Assembly (NCBI GenBank): GCA_036703315.1
Contig: DATNPH010000087.1
Location: 1 to 64,000, forward strand
DNA: 64,000 bases
From: DATNPH01 sp036703315
GTDB taxonomy: Bacteria > Cyanobacteriota > Cyanobacteriia > Cyanobacteriales > Coleofasciculaceae
Reading direction: 5' to 3'
Notes under the pieces: generated by a model
Databases searched by the model: none
Told to the model about the DNA's origin: nothing
Seen by the model: only the letters and a program-made list of their open reading frames with translations
Shown: positions 17,260 through 26,209 of the stretch, in pieces
Numbering within the stretch: the stretch's first letter is position 1
How the letters are laid out: every line of letters begins with the position of its first letter
Made by a program: the position numbers and the translations under genes

Positions 17260-17877
17260 ATGCAAGCAACACAACAGCGATACTACACCCCAGAGGAATA
17301 CCTGGATCGAGAGGAGACTGCCAACTACAAAAGTGAATACATCGACGGACAAATCATTCCAATGGCGGGTGGATCGACAAATCACAATCGAATTGCGCTC
17401 AATCTTAGTGCTACCCTCAATTTTGCATTTAGACAGCAGGATTACGAGGTTTTCATGGGGGATGTGCGTCTGTGGATACCTAAAAAGCGTATCTACACCT
17501 ATCCAGATGTGATGGTTGTCGCGGATGAACCAGAGTATTACAACAACCGCACCGATACAATTACTAACCCCCAAGTCGTTGTGGAAGTTTTGTCAAAATC
17601 CACCAAGGGCTATGACCGTGAAGGCAAACTTGAGGCGTACCGGACGATCACAAGCTTGCAGGAGTATTTGTTAATCGACCAAACTCGAATTCATGTAGAG
17701 CAGTTTTCTAAAACAGGTAAGAAGCGATGGACACTTAGTGAGTATGACGAGGAAGATGAAGCGATCGCTCTAGCTTCAGTTCCCTTTCAGATTTCGGTCC
17801 TAGATTTATACAACAAGGTGAAGTTCGAGGTCATTGAGTCAGAGGGAAATTTGATTGATTCTGAAGACGTGAGTTAA
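17260..17877 (+). CDS. Uma2 family (DUF820) putative restriction-like endonuclease
   Basis: A 205-residue PD-(D/E)XK-fold protein. It starts with YYTPEEYLDREETANYKSEY and carries the conserved YPDVMVV and VVVEVLSKST strands that supply the acidic metal-binding residues. Cyanobacteria carry many copies of this family, usually as lone genes, and their biological role is unclear. ATG 17260 (MQATQQRYYT) is the typical start; the frame extends eight codons further to 17236. Its TAA overlaps the stop of the convergent cyclase gene (shared TTAA, 17874-17877). Confidence 0.88.
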   Translation: MQATQQRYYTPEEYLDREETANYKSEYIDGQIIPMAGGSTNHNRIALNLSATLNFAFRQQDYEVFMGDVRLWIPKKRIYTYPDVMVVADEPEYYNNRTDTITNPQVVVEVLSKSTKGYDREGKLEAYRTITSLQEYLLIDQTRIHVEQFSKTGKKRWTLSEYDEEDEAIALASVPFQISVLDLYNKVKFEVIESEGNLIDSEDVS

Positions 17878-18620
17878 GGCAGTAATGCTAAAACGGCGAC
17901 AGGAGAACCACTACCACCCAAGAGGCGCAGAACGCCAATAACTAATGTTGTACCGATAGGGGGCAACTGGTCTAGATTAGTGAGTTCCAATACAATGCGG
18001 GGCTGTTCCAAGACCAAACGGTTGGTAGCAAAGGTTGTATCATGACCTGAGTCCACACCATGAGTATCAATCCCTACCCCACCAATCTGACGTTTAATCA
18101 GCAAAAACTGAGTTGCCTGACTGCCAAAACCTGGAAAATTCATTTCTCCAGAAGCATCTTGATTGAAAAACGCTGTCTTGTCTGACCACTTTGACTGCCA
18201 ACCTGTCAATAGCAGTACCACACTTCCTTGAGGAATCTGACCGTATTGTTGCTCCCATGCCACAACATCAGATAAGGCAAGCGCATAATTGGGATTGGCT
18301 GCTGTCTGTTCGCGGATATCAATGACCACGGCTTTAGTGACTAACGACTCAGCTGGGTATTGGTCAATGCTCATTCCTTGAGAGTAAAAACTATTGGGAG
18401 CATTCATGTGCGTGGCACTATGTTCCCCAAGAGAGAAACGCCGCATGTAATAGCAATCGTTCTCCAACTCGGCTACAGTCTCAAATTCTACAGGTGGATC
18501 ACCGGGCCACTGAGGAATTTCGAGGTCAATAATATGAGAAAGGTGTACTACTCGCCTGATGGTAATGGTCAATGGTAAAGAGTTGATAGCAGCTGAGTCA
18601 CTTGGCGGTCGTCTGTCCAT
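17874..18620 (-). CDS. Cyclase family protein (kynurenine-formamidase-like fold)
   Basis: 248 residues of the PF04199 cyclase/KynB family. The family metal-binding signature is present as EHSATHMNAPNSF (about residues 68-80), a variant of HxGTHxDAP with Met in place of the usual Asp. GIDTHGVDSG supplies further conserved residues near the C-terminal half. Members hydrolyse N-formylkynurenine, isatin or polyketide substrates; none can be assigned here. The changed HxGTHxD position may alter metal binding. It converges on the Uma2 gene with overlapping stop codons. Confidence 0.85.
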   Translation of the reverse strand: MDRRPPSDSAAINSLPLTITIRRVVHLSHIIDLEIPQWPGDPPVEFETVAELENDCYYMRRFSLGEHSATHMNAPNSFYSQGMSIDQYPAESLVTKAVVIDIREQTAANPNYALALSDVVAWEQQYGQIPQGSVVLLLTGWQSKWSDKTAFFNQDASGEMNFPGFGSQATQFLLIKRQIGGVGIDTHGVDSGHDTTFATNRLVLEQPRIVLELTNLDQLPPIGTTLVIGVLRLLGGSGSPVAVLALLP

Positions 18621-18767
18621 GGCAAGATTTTAAGATTGCTTTGTGCTCTTCTTAAGAGGGGAGCGATCGCCTACGCATCAGTGAAGCTGATCGCCCCCTC
18701 CAAAAACCAGCAACGATATCATGGCAAATGAAGCCTTGCATAGTGCCATCTAAACCCGACAAATCTG

Positions 18768-21437
18768 ATGAACGTTGATCGCACACAACTCTCCAAAGCC
18801 ACCTCACCCACCATTGGGCGACCAGAACTGCTTGCCCCAGCAGGGCATTGGGACTGCGCCAAAGCTGCTGTGGAAAACGGAGCAGATGCCATCTATTTCG
18901 GTTTGGAGCGGTTTAATGCGCGAATGCGGGCGCAAAACATTACCGAGGCGAAGTTGCCCCAGTTGATGGAATTCCTGCATCGCCGGGGCGTAAAAGGCTA
19001 TGTCACCCTCAACACGCTAGTTTTTCCACAGGAACTAGTAGAGGCAGAGCAGTATCTTCGCACGATTATTGCGGCGGGTGTAGATGCGGTAATTGTCCAA
19101 GATGTGGGACTTTGTCGTCTGATCCGCCATCTCTCACCCGATTTTCCCATCCATGCCTCCACCCAGATGACCATCACTAGTGCAACTGGGGTGGAATTTG
19201 CTAAGTCCCTCGGCTGTCAGTTGGTTGTCCTTGCCCGCGAATGCTCTCTCAAGGAAATCAACAAAATTCAGCGTCAGATTGCGGAACGGGGCGTTTCGCT
19301 GCCGCTAGAAGTCTTTGTTCATGGTGCCCTGTGCGTGGCTTATTCTGGGCAGTGTTTGACCAGTGAAGCACTCGGGGGACGTTCCGCTAATCGAGGTGAA
19401 TGTGCTCAAGCTTGCCGGATGCCCTACGAACTAATTGCCGATGGAAAAGTAGTGGATCTGGGCGATCGCAAATACCTACTTAGTCCCCAAGATTTAGCAG
19501 GACTAGAGGCTCTCCCAGAGTTGGTTAAGGCAGGAGTGAGTTGTCTGAAAATTGAAGGACGCCTGAAAACACCAGAGTATGTTGCCAACGTGACTCGGGT
19601 TTATCGACAAGCACTTGATCGGGCAATGGCGGATTTAGTCAAAGAGGATGCAAGAACCTTGCTCTCCCCTAGTCCTCCTTCAAAAGAGGGGAAAAATCTA
19701 GCCCCCCTTCAAAAGGGGGGTTGGGGGGATCATCCATCTAACCCGCATCAAGTTACAGCCCAGGAACACTACAACCTGGAGATGGCATTTTCTCGCGGAC
19801 TTTATACGGGCTGGTTTCAAGGGATTAATAACCAAGAACTCGTCCATGCCCGCTTCGGTAAAAAGCGTGGGGTTTACCTGGGCGAAGTGACTCGCATCCG
19901 CAATGAGCAGGTTACAGTGCGGTTACAAGCTCCGCTCAAGCCTGGGGATGGGGTTGTTTTCGACAGTGGGCACCCGGAAGCTAAGGAAGAAGGCGGTCGA
20001 GTTTATGCTGTGGAACAACAGGGTAAGGACGCGATTCTAAGCTTTGGTCGGCGTGACTTAAACCTGCAACGAGTGCATGTGAGGGATAAAGTTTGGAAAA
20101 CCAGTGACCCAGAACTGGATCGTCAACTGCGCCAGAGTTTTGCGGGAGAGACTCCCCAGTATCAGCGTCCGATTCACCTGGAGGTGTATGGAGAAGTTGG
20201 TCAGCCTCTAAGTGCGATCGCTCGTGATCAACTGGGTCATGTTGTCCAAGTAGAATCTATGATGCCGCTAGTCGATGCGCATACCAAACCCCTCTCCAGC
20301 GATCGCTTGCAAGAACAATTGGGTCGTCTCGGCAACACTCCCTTCTGTTTAGGAACGTTGACCAATCACCTCAACGGTGCCGTCATGTTGCCTGTAAGTG
20401 AGTTGAATCGGTTGCGACGAGAGATAGTAGCACAGTTGGAGGAATTGCGAGTGTCTGAAGGACACGCTTCGCTAACGCAACCCAAACCCTGGAACCTACG
20501 CTCAGAAGCTTCCCTTTCAGATCTACTACCTGCTCAAGAGCCAACACTGTCAGGCTCTCCTACCCTGATTGTGCTGGTGCGAAACCTGAAGCAACTGCAA
20601 GCCGCACTCCAAGCGGGAATTGTGACCCTCTACTGTGAATTTGAAGACCCCCGCGCTTATCGAGAAGCGGTACAGATGGTGCGCCAAAGAGCGCAGGGTG
20701 AACAGGAAAACCAAACCCATTACCCAACCATCTGGGTTGCGCCACCTCGGATTACCAAATCGGGGGAGAACTATATTTTGCAACAAGTGCGCTCCTGTAA
20801 TGCCGATGGTTATTTAGTGCGAAATTATGACCATCTCCAGTTGTTTGCAGCAGACCGTTGCATTGGGGATTTCTCCCTCAACGTTGCCAACCCGCTAACA
20901 GCAGACTACTTTAAGCATCGCTTTGGTTTAGAACGGGTCACGGCATCCTACGACCTGAATATCAACCAACTGCAAGACCTGCTCAGGAGTTGCCCCCCTC
21001 ACTGGTTTGAGGTCACGATACATCAACATATGCCCATGTTTCACATGGAGCATTGCGTATTCTGTGCCTTTTTATCTACAGGGACAGACTACACCAACTG
21101 TGGACGCCCCTGTGAGAAGCATGAGGTGAAATTGCGTGACCGTGTTGGCACAGAACACATTCTTCAAGCCGATGCAGGCTGTCGAAACACAGTATTTAAC
21201 GGCACCGCTCAAACTGGCGCAGAATACGCCCATCGTCTAATAGAACTAGGAGTTCGCCACTTCCGGATTGAATTTCTCAACGAGACAGCTGACCAAGTAA
21301 CTCAGACGATTCATCGCTACCGTCAACTGCTACAAGGAACAATTACGGGTTCCCAACTCTGGCGAGACCTAAAGCTTCAAAATCAGCTGGGTGTAACTCG
21401 TGGTCCTTTGGGACTACTGACACCTGTCATGCGTTGA
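18768..21437 (+). CDS. U32 family peptidase / RlhA-like 23S rRNA or tRNA hydroxylation factor
   Basis: 889 residues. An N-terminal TIM-barrel starts RPELLAPAGHWDCAKAAVENGADAIYFG in two conserved blocks. The U32 signature EVFVHGALCVAYSGQC (about 181-196) and the following SANRGECAQACR supply the Fe-S/Cys set. The large C-terminal part (DUF3656-like) carries further cysteines in MEHCVFCAFL and NCGRPCEKH. U32 proteins such as RlhA and TrhP hydroxylate RNA bases; protease activity is doubtful. Residues about 297-328 are encoded by a palindromic repeat inserted in frame (see repeat at 19665-19730). A parvulin gene follows 51 bp downstream. Confidence 0.9.
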   Translation: MNVDRTQLSKATSPTIGRPELLAPAGHWDCAKAAVENGADAIYFGLERFNARMRAQNITEAKLPQLMEFLHRRGVKGYVTLNTLVFPQELVEAEQYLRTIIAAGVDAVIVQDVGLCRLIRHLSPDFPIHASTQMTITSATGVEFAKSLGCQLVVLARECSLKEINKIQRQIAERGVSLPLEVFVHGALCVAYSGQCLTSEALGGRSANRGECAQACRMPYELIADGKVVDLGDRKYLLSPQDLAGLEALPELVKAGVSCLKIEGRLKTPEYVANVTRVYRQALDRAMADLVKEDARTLLSPSPPSKEGKNLAPLQKGGWGDHPSNPHQVTAQEHYNLEMAFSRGLYTGWFQGINNQELVHARFGKKRGVYLGEVTRIRNEQVTVRLQAPLKPGDGVVFDSGHPEAKEEGGRVYAVEQQGKDAILSFGRRDLNLQRVHVRDKVWKTSDPELDRQLRQSFAGETPQYQRPIHLEVYGEVGQPLSAIARDQLGHVVQVESMMPLVDAHTKPLSSDRLQEQLGRLGNTPFCLGTLTNHLNGAVMLPVSELNRLRREIVAQLEELRVSEGHASLTQPKPWNLRSEASLSDLLPAQEPTLSGSPTLIVLVRNLKQLQAALQAGIVTLYCEFEDPRAYREAVQMVRQRAQGEQENQTHYPTIWVAPPRITKSGENYILQQVRSCNADGYLVRNYDHLQLFAADRCIGDFSLNVANPLTADYFKHRFGLERVTASYDLNINQLQDLLRSCPPHWFEVTIHQHMPMFHMEHCVFCAFLSTGTDYTNCGRPCEKHEVKLRDRVGTEHILQADAGCRNTVFNGTAQTGAEYAHRLIELGVRHFRIEFLNETADQVTQTIHRYRQLLQGTITGSQLWRDLKLQNQLGVTRGPLGLLTPVMR
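19665..19730. repeat. In-frame palindromic repeat inside the U32 peptidase gene
   Basis: Two related hairpins stand side by side. The first is a CCTTCAAAAGAGGGG unit at about 19677-19691. The second pairs CCCCCCTT (19702-19709) with AAGGGGGG (19713-19720). The inserted reading is Pro/Gly/Lys-rich (SPSPPSKEGKNLAPLQKGGW) and sits between conserved blocks, consistent with insertion into a tolerant loop. Confidence 0.7.
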
Positions 21438-21488
21438 CGGTCCTGCGACTTTGATCCGTGATTCTTGACATAAAATACATTTTATAGT

Positions 21489-22214
21489 ATGGATGCAGTT
21501 TTACGAATTGGCGATCGCGTCATCACCCCTGAAGAAATTATTCCCCTGTTAGCGGGTTACCAACTGCTACTGCCGTTAATACGAGAAATTATCATTGACC
21601 AAGCGATCGCCCCGATAAGCTGCACGCCAGAGGAGAAAGCCAAAGCCTTAAAGCAGTTTTTTGAGCAAAATCAAATCACCGACGAGGCAGCAAGACTGGC
21701 TTGGACTTCGCGCCATAAAATGACTGTAGCCCAACTAGAAGCTTTGGCAACACGGGGGCTGCTCATCGAAAAATTCAAACAAGCTACTTGGGGTCACAAA
21801 CTAGAATCTTATTTCTTGAGCCGTAAGGAACACTTAGACCGAGTGATTTATTCCCTAATTCGGACTCAAGATCCAGGAATCGCCCAAGAACTTTATTTCC
21901 GAATTCAGGAAGGAGAACAGTCTTTTGCCGATTTAGCACGGGAGTATTCCCAAGGGCCTGAGGCTCAGACTAGCGGGTTAATTGGTCCAACGGAGCTAAG
22001 TACGCCTCACCCTCAACTCGCTCAAGTACTACGTTTAAGTCAACCAGGGCAACTTTCTCCCCCAATACGCCTAGGAGAATGGTTTTTAATTGTACGCCTA
22101 GAGAAATTTATCCCTGCTCAGCTAGATACCCCCATGCATCAGCGACTGCTCAATGAGTGTTTTAATAATTGGCTTGCTGAGCAATTGAATCAGCAATTAG
22201 CGGCTAGGGATTGA
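21489..22214 (+). CDS. Parvulin-type peptidyl-prolyl isomerase, SurA-like
   Basis: 241 residues. An N-terminal helical region (about 1-110, EEIIPLLAGYQLLLPLIREIIID) resembles SurA/foldase chaperone domains. A C-terminal parvulin domain (about 115-215) holds EGEQSFADLAREYSQGPEAQTSGLIGP split over two blocks and closes LGEWFLIVRLEKF. There is no signal peptide, unlike periplasmic SurA, so a cytosolic or co-exported role is likely. In cyanobacteria such proteins often accompany HlyD/ABC exporters, but none is next to it here. It is probably co-transcribed with the U32 gene. Confidence 0.8.
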   Translation: MDAVLRIGDRVITPEEIIPLLAGYQLLLPLIREIIIDQAIAPISCTPEEKAKALKQFFEQNQITDEAARLAWTSRHKMTVAQLEALATRGLLIEKFKQATWGHKLESYFLSRKEHLDRVIYSLIRTQDPGIAQELYFRIQEGEQSFADLAREYSQGPEAQTSGLIGPTELSTPHPQLAQVLRLSQPGQLSPPIRLGEWFLIVRLEKFIPAQLDTPMHQRLLNECFNNWLAEQLNQQLAARD

Positions 22215-22460
22215 TGCCAAGTTGCCGTGAAAGATAGTAGATAAGGAGGGAGGGAGATACTCAACTGTACCCTTGAGCAGCTTGTCGAAGCAGTTTAGCC
22301 GGGAGTGAAAGTTTGCGACTTCTGGAGGTTGGAGAGGGGTTAGCTTAGAGGCGATCGCGCCTCACCACACCATCATCAATTACTCTCCTTGAGAGCGATC
22401 GCCCTCCCTACGCCATGATTAATTCATCTACTTGGGTGCGATGCCTCTTTCAACAAAGAA

Positions 22461-22589
22461 AGACAGAAGGCAGAGGGTAAAGGGCAGAAGGCATTTATCG
22501 CGATGCTCTTGTGCCAAGCCTTCTGGCGACTGAAAAGGAGCAAGGGTCCTCCCCCTTCTGCCTTCCTTCTTCTGCCCTCTGCCTTCTTC
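22461..22589. repeat. Facing heptamer arrays upstream of the TPR gene
   Basis: Left array 22461-22495: AGACAGA, AGGCAGA, GGGTAAA, GGGCAGA, AGGCATT. Right array 22555-22589: CTTCTGC, CTTCCTT, CTTCTGC, CCTCTGC, CTTCTTC. The units are complementary, so the 129-bp block can fold on itself. The spacer 22215-22610 also contains HIP1 sites and otherwise nothing I can name. Confidence 0.8.
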
Positions 22590-22610
22590 AACACCTTCAT
22601 TCTCAGCACT

Positions 22611-23930
22611 ATGGAGAATCAACTCAATCAACCTAGAGAATATGATGTTGTCCTTGGCGGTGAAAGCTTGTCACCCAGAGTTGGAGATGTTGTCCTGGGT
22701 GACATCGAAAGACTGCTGCTGCGGGGAAATGCCTGCTTTGAACTAGGAGACTATCAGGAAGCCATCAACAATTACACCCAAGCTCTGCAAATCAATCCCA
22801 AATATAGCAATGCCTACAACAGACGGGGGATTTGCCGTTATCAACTAAGAGATTATCAGGGAGCCATTAACGATTACACCCAAATTCTGCAAATTGCTCC
22901 CTACTTTGCCGAACCCTACAACAACCGGGGAAACGCCCATGCTCAACTAGGAGACTATCAAGGAGCGATTGACGATTATACCCAAGCTTTGCAACTCAAT
23001 CCCAACTATGCCAATGCTTACGCTGGGCGGGCGGCTACCTATTCTGATCTAGGAGACTATCACAGAGCCATCAACGATTACACCCAAGCTTTGCAAATCA
23101 ATTCCCACAAAGCCGATGCATACTACAACAACCGGGGGAATGCCCGTTTTGCACTGGGAGATAAGCAGGGAGCGATCAGCGATTACAACCTTGCCCTAGA
23201 AATTAATCCTAACTTTGCCGAAATCTACTACAACCGTGGAATTGTCCGTCATGACCTAGGAGACTATGAGGGAGCCATCAACGATTACACCCAATCTCTG
23301 CAAATCAATCCCAATTTTGCCCAAGCTTACTATAGCCGTGGCAATGCCAGTTGTGTCCTAGGAGACAAGCACAGAGCTATCAACGATTACAACCTTGCCT
23401 TACAAATCAATCCCAACTATGGCTTAGCCTACCGAAATCGGGGAGATGTCCGTTCAGCACTAGGAGACAAGCAGGGAGCTATCAACGATTACAACCTTGC
23501 CCTACAAATCGAGCCTAACTGTGCCGAGGTTTACTACAACAGGGGAAACGCTCGTATAACACTAGGAGACAAGCAAGGAGCCATCAACGATTTCACCCAA
23601 TCCCTGCAAATCAATCCTAATTGTGCCCCACCTTACAACAACCGGGGAATGATTCGTTATGACCTAGGAGACAGGCAAGGAGCCATCAATGATTTCACCC
23701 AAGTTCTGCAAATCGAACCCGACTCTGCCCCTGCCTACAACAACCGGGGTATTGCTCGTTCGGCAATAGGAGATAAGTACGGAGCGATAAGAGATTTACA
23801 CAAAGCTGTTGAACTTTTCCTGAAGCAAGGAACTATTGAACAATACCAAAGGGCGCTTAGTCAGTTGACAGCCGTTGAGAGTAGTCGGTTAATATCAAGC
23901 GCGAGGGTGGGAATCGAGTCCTCACCCTGA
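22611..23930 (+). CDS. TPR-repeat protein with VLGG-type N-terminus
   Basis: 439 residues from ATG 22611; the frame upstream is only heptamer repeat. After a short leader with two VVLGG-like turns (YDVVLGGESLSP, GDVVLGD), eleven near-identical 34-residue TPR units follow, each with the pattern NRG-x5-LGD-x-QGAI-x-DY-x2-AL-x-INP. Such proteins are protein-interaction scaffolds. The leader resembles the repeated VLGG starts of several cyanobacterial repeat proteins, whose role is unknown. Near identity among units suggests recent internal duplication. No signal peptide is present. A hairpin at 24043-24067 probably ends the transcript. Confidence 0.85.
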   Translation: MENQLNQPREYDVVLGGESLSPRVGDVVLGDIERLLLRGNACFELGDYQEAINNYTQALQINPKYSNAYNRRGICRYQLRDYQGAINDYTQILQIAPYFAEPYNNRGNAHAQLGDYQGAIDDYTQALQLNPNYANAYAGRAATYSDLGDYHRAINDYTQALQINSHKADAYYNNRGNARFALGDKQGAISDYNLALEINPNFAEIYYNRGIVRHDLGDYEGAINDYTQSLQINPNFAQAYYSRGNASCVLGDKHRAINDYNLALQINPNYGLAYRNRGDVRSALGDKQGAINDYNLALQIEPNCAEVYYNRGNARITLGDKQGAINDFTQSLQINPNCAPPYNNRGMIRYDLGDRQGAINDFTQVLQIEPDSAPAYNNRGIARSAIGDKYGAIRDLHKAVELFLKQGTIEQYQRALSQLTAVESSRLISSARVGIESSP

Positions 23931-24319
23931 GAAGCGATCGCATAGCAACTGTAGAGGAGAAGGGGGAAGCTAGTAAAGGGCTGTTTCGCTCAAAAATTGT
24001 TCGCGGCGATCACTTCAGCTGATGCTAATTGCCACCAAACATAAACCGACTACAATGTAGCCGGTTTGGTGTATTTATTTTGTTAAAGCCCTAGGACAGG
24101 CTGAAGCCCAAGTTAGTGTTTGCTTGCACTAAATGTGCGATCGCTTTAATTGGGGAAAGCCTGTGCCTTAGCTGTCAGGATCAAGTCAAAAAGCTAAGCC
24201 CCCGGACTACGTCCCCGAAGCGGGGAAGCCAGAAAATCAGGCTCTCTCTCCGTTCGGGGGAAGGGGTCATTCCGGGTTTTATGCAGAAGTCTACTGATTA
24301 ACGATTCGAGCCGATCAGT
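23931..24319. other. Spacer with a doubtful zinc-ribbon ORF
   Basis: Holds a terminator-like hairpin and, at 24116-24301 (+), a 61-codon frame starting at GTG. Its first 20 residues contain two CxxC knuckles (C4/C7 and C17/C20), but the remainder is encoded by palindromic, Pro/Ser-rich DNA. I treat it as a possible remnant, not a supported gene. Confidence 0.3.
24043..24078 (+). terminator. Terminator-like hairpin after the TPR gene
   Basis: AACCG-A-CTAC (24044-24053) pairs with GTAG-C-CGGTT (24057-24066) over a 3-base loop. It is followed by a T-rich stretch (GTGTATTTATTTTG). It lies about 110 bp past the TPR stop. Confidence 0.6.
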
Positions 24320-24661
24320 TCAAGCCTCGTCACGCCCATGAACTTGGGCAGGTGGACTGGTTGCCTCAACGGCTGTGAAAGATTCTAGAATTTTGTATGT
24401 GTGAGACGCGCCCTTTGGCACTACCCAAGAGTCTCCTGGCTCTAACAAAACCATTTGACCTTCCAGATGTAACTCAGCCCGACCGCTAATTACATAACCA
24501 ACAGTTTCATAATCCCGTTGAGTTGGCTCTTTTGCTTCAGTAGGCGGCTCATCTTGCCAGAGACGCAAGGAGACAGTTTTCCCCGACGCCAGATATCTTT
24601 GACCTAGCTCACCTTTGGGAGAATAGTGAGAATTAATTTTTTGAACGGTTGTATCAGGCAT
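24320..24661 (-). CDS. Cupin domain protein
   Basis: 113 residues forming one cupin barrel. Motif 1 corresponds to YETVGYVISGRAELHLEG (about 50-67) and motif 2 to PGDSWVVPKGASHTY (about 75-89). Motif 1 lacks the usual HxH, having Thr-Val in its place; only the motif-2 His remains, so metal binding may be weak or lost. ATG 24661 (MPDTTVQKINS) is chosen because AAGGA lies about eight bases upstream on the minus strand; a longer frame to 24694 has no such site. It lies in a block of stress-type genes. Ligand unknown. Confidence 0.8.
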   Translation of the reverse strand: MPDTTVQKINSHYSPKGELGQRYLASGKTVSLRLWQDEPPTEAKEPTQRDYETVGYVISGRAELHLEGQMVLLEPGDSWVVPKGASHTYKILESFTAVEATSPPAQVHGRDEA

Positions 24662-24696
24662 ATTGTTTTCCTTTTTGTTGACAAAAGCTTGCACTT

Positions 24697-24795
24697 ATAC
24701 CAATTTATTCAGATGCTACACTTCGATTCCCCAACCCCCAATGTCATGGGGGGAGCAAGAAAAGTATCTGTAGCAAGCCTTGATGAAATTGGTAT
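24697..24795. repeat. MITE-like element with ATACCAATTT ends
   Basis: A 99-bp element with 10-bp perfect terminal inverted repeats: ATACCAATTT (24697-24706) and AAATTGGTAT (24786-24795). A second pair, TGCTACA/TGTAGCA (about 24714-24720 and 24770-24776), extends the fold. It lies between the cupin gene and the next minus-strand gene. Confidence 0.65.
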
Positions 24796-24808
24796 TAAGG
24801 TTTAAGAC

Positions 24809-25219
24809 TCAGCTTCCTTCTTGAATATCCTCCAAAAATTCTTTTGTTCCTGGATAGATTGGTTGGTCAAGATTCAGCTTTTCTCGAACATTGTCAGCTG
24901 CGTTTTCAAGGCTTTCCTTAATAGTCTTTGGAGCGTTACTTAAGTTTTCCCCAATCTGTTCAGTAGTTTCTGAAGCTGTCTGCGGCTGCTTGTAGTCCTT
25001 GAAAAGTTGGTTTACCTTGTCTTGGTCAATTTTCTTAGACGCACCATCGTTACTATTTACTTGGTACTCAGTTGCTTCTGGGGTCAGGGGGCTAGCTTGC
25101 GCTTGCAACGAATTACCGTTGCTCAGCATAGCACTGAAGAACAACGCAATTCCTATCAGTGAAAATGTTAGAGTTACGCGCACTACGAAAGTTTGTAGCC
25201 AGGAAATTATTCGATTCAT
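24809..25219 (-). CDS. Small exported or membrane-anchored protein, unknown
   Basis: 136 residues from ATG 25219, which has GGGAG ten to six bases upstream; an ATG 18 bases earlier is less well placed. The N-terminus (about 8-34, TFVVRVTLTFSLIGIALFF) is a signal peptide or anchor and ends before SLQAQAS, a likely cleavage region. The mature part is polar and helical, rich in Asn, Lys and Glu, with IKESLENAADNVREKLNLDQ. I do not recognise the family. The composition resembles stress-induced amphipathic proteins, but that is only an impression. It lies upstream of the cupin gene on the same strand. Confidence 0.6.
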   Translation of the reverse strand: MNRIISWLQTFVVRVTLTFSLIGIALFFSAMLSNGNSLQAQASPLTPEATEYQVNSNDGASKKIDQDKVNQLFKDYKQPQTASETTEQIGENLSNAPKTIKESLENAADNVREKLNLDQPIYPGTKEFLEDIQEGS

Positions 25220-25495
25220 GAAAATTCTCCCTTTCATCTATGTGTATGTTGTCAGTTATCAGTTGATCAATGCACTTCTAACCCAACCGCATAATGCATC
25301 TAGCCATCGTAGATATGCAAGTCAGAACCGCATATGGTAGTTGATGTAACTTTAAGGATGGCGTCAGGCGGGTTAAGGATTTTTGGATCAGATACCGTTT
25401 CGACAGGTACATGATTGGCACCGTGCCAGAAGACAGCTTTTATATCAATCTTGGATGTTAGATTTTGGATGGCTAATAGCTAAAGCAATAAACTA

Positions 25496-26209
25496 TTAGC
25501 TACCTCTTGGTTGACCTTCAGTGGTTGCAATCTCGCCAGCTTCCATCAGCATCTTGAAGCGGCGTAGATCGTCGCCAATCTGTTGTTTTGGTTCTTCGCC
25601 GAAGAGTTTAGCAATGTTGGCGGTAACGGCTCCACCTGGTGGGTTGTATTCGATAACGACTTTCACCTCAGTTCCACGTCCAGCAGGTGCGGGTTGAAAG
25701 CGAACAAAACCTGAGTTATCAACGTCTGCTCCCTCGACAGAAGCCCAAGCAATCAAGCGATTCTCTTGTTCGTTGATGATTTCTGCATCCCATTCGACAC
25801 TTCCACCCATTGGTGCAGTGGCAATCCAATGCGATCGCTTGTCATTGATTACACTTACGTGTTTGAGATGCTTCATAAAGTGCGGCAAGTTCTCAAAGTT
25901 GCGCCAGAAGCGATATAGCTCTTCTGGCGATTTGTTAATCGTCGCGCTCTTTTCGACTTTGATGCTTTGGTTCATGCCAAGTGTCTCCTGAATCGTATCC
26001 TGGATACTGTTTTGTGCAGTCACGCTACGGTAAACCAGCCCTCCACCGGCAAGTGCGGTTAGTGCCCCCCTTAAAGAGCCTTGTTTTAGACCGAAAAGCA
26101 CAAGTGCGCCGCCACTAATCAGCGTTGTCCAACGTTCAGCATCACTGACATTGCTGGATTCACTCGGTTTTTGCGGCTGATTGGGAACCATTTCTTGTCC
26201 TGATGTCAT
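25496..26209 (-). CDS. SRPBCC (START-like) domain protein with N-terminal membrane segment
   Basis: 237 residues. After a polar leader, about 28-65 is hydrophobic and Gly-rich (ISGGALVLFGLKQGSLRG, LTALAGGGLVYRS), as in DUF2892/YgaP-type segments. A polyketide-cyclase-like SRPBCC domain (about 83-215) then starts VEKSATINKSPEELYRFWRN and carries FMKHLKHV and the closing long helix IGDDLRRFKMLMEAGEI. SRPBCC domains bind hydrophobic ligands in a deep pocket. Membrane tethering suggests a lipid or pigment ligand, but none is shown. It sits in the stress-type block. Confidence 0.82.
   Translation of the reverse strand: MTSGQEMVPNQPQKPSESSNVSDAERWTTLISGGALVLFGLKQGSLRGALTALAGGGLVYRSVTAQNSIQDTIQETLGMNQSIKVEKSATINKSPEELYRFWRNFENLPHFMKHLKHVSVINDKRSHWIATAPMGGSVEWDAEIINEQENRLIAWASVEGADVDNSGFVRFQPAPAGRGTEVKVVIEYNPPGGAVTANIAKLFGEEPKQQIGDDLRRFKMLMEAGEIATTEGQPRGS

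Noticed and set aside
22503..22610. N-terminal extension of the TPR protein
   Set aside because: The 36 extra codons are the right-hand heptamer array and contain no ribosome site.
24116..24301. 61-codon frame with two CxxC knuckles
   Set aside because: The second half is palindromic repeat DNA, the GTG start has no ribosome site, and 20 residues are too few to claim a zinc ribbon gene.
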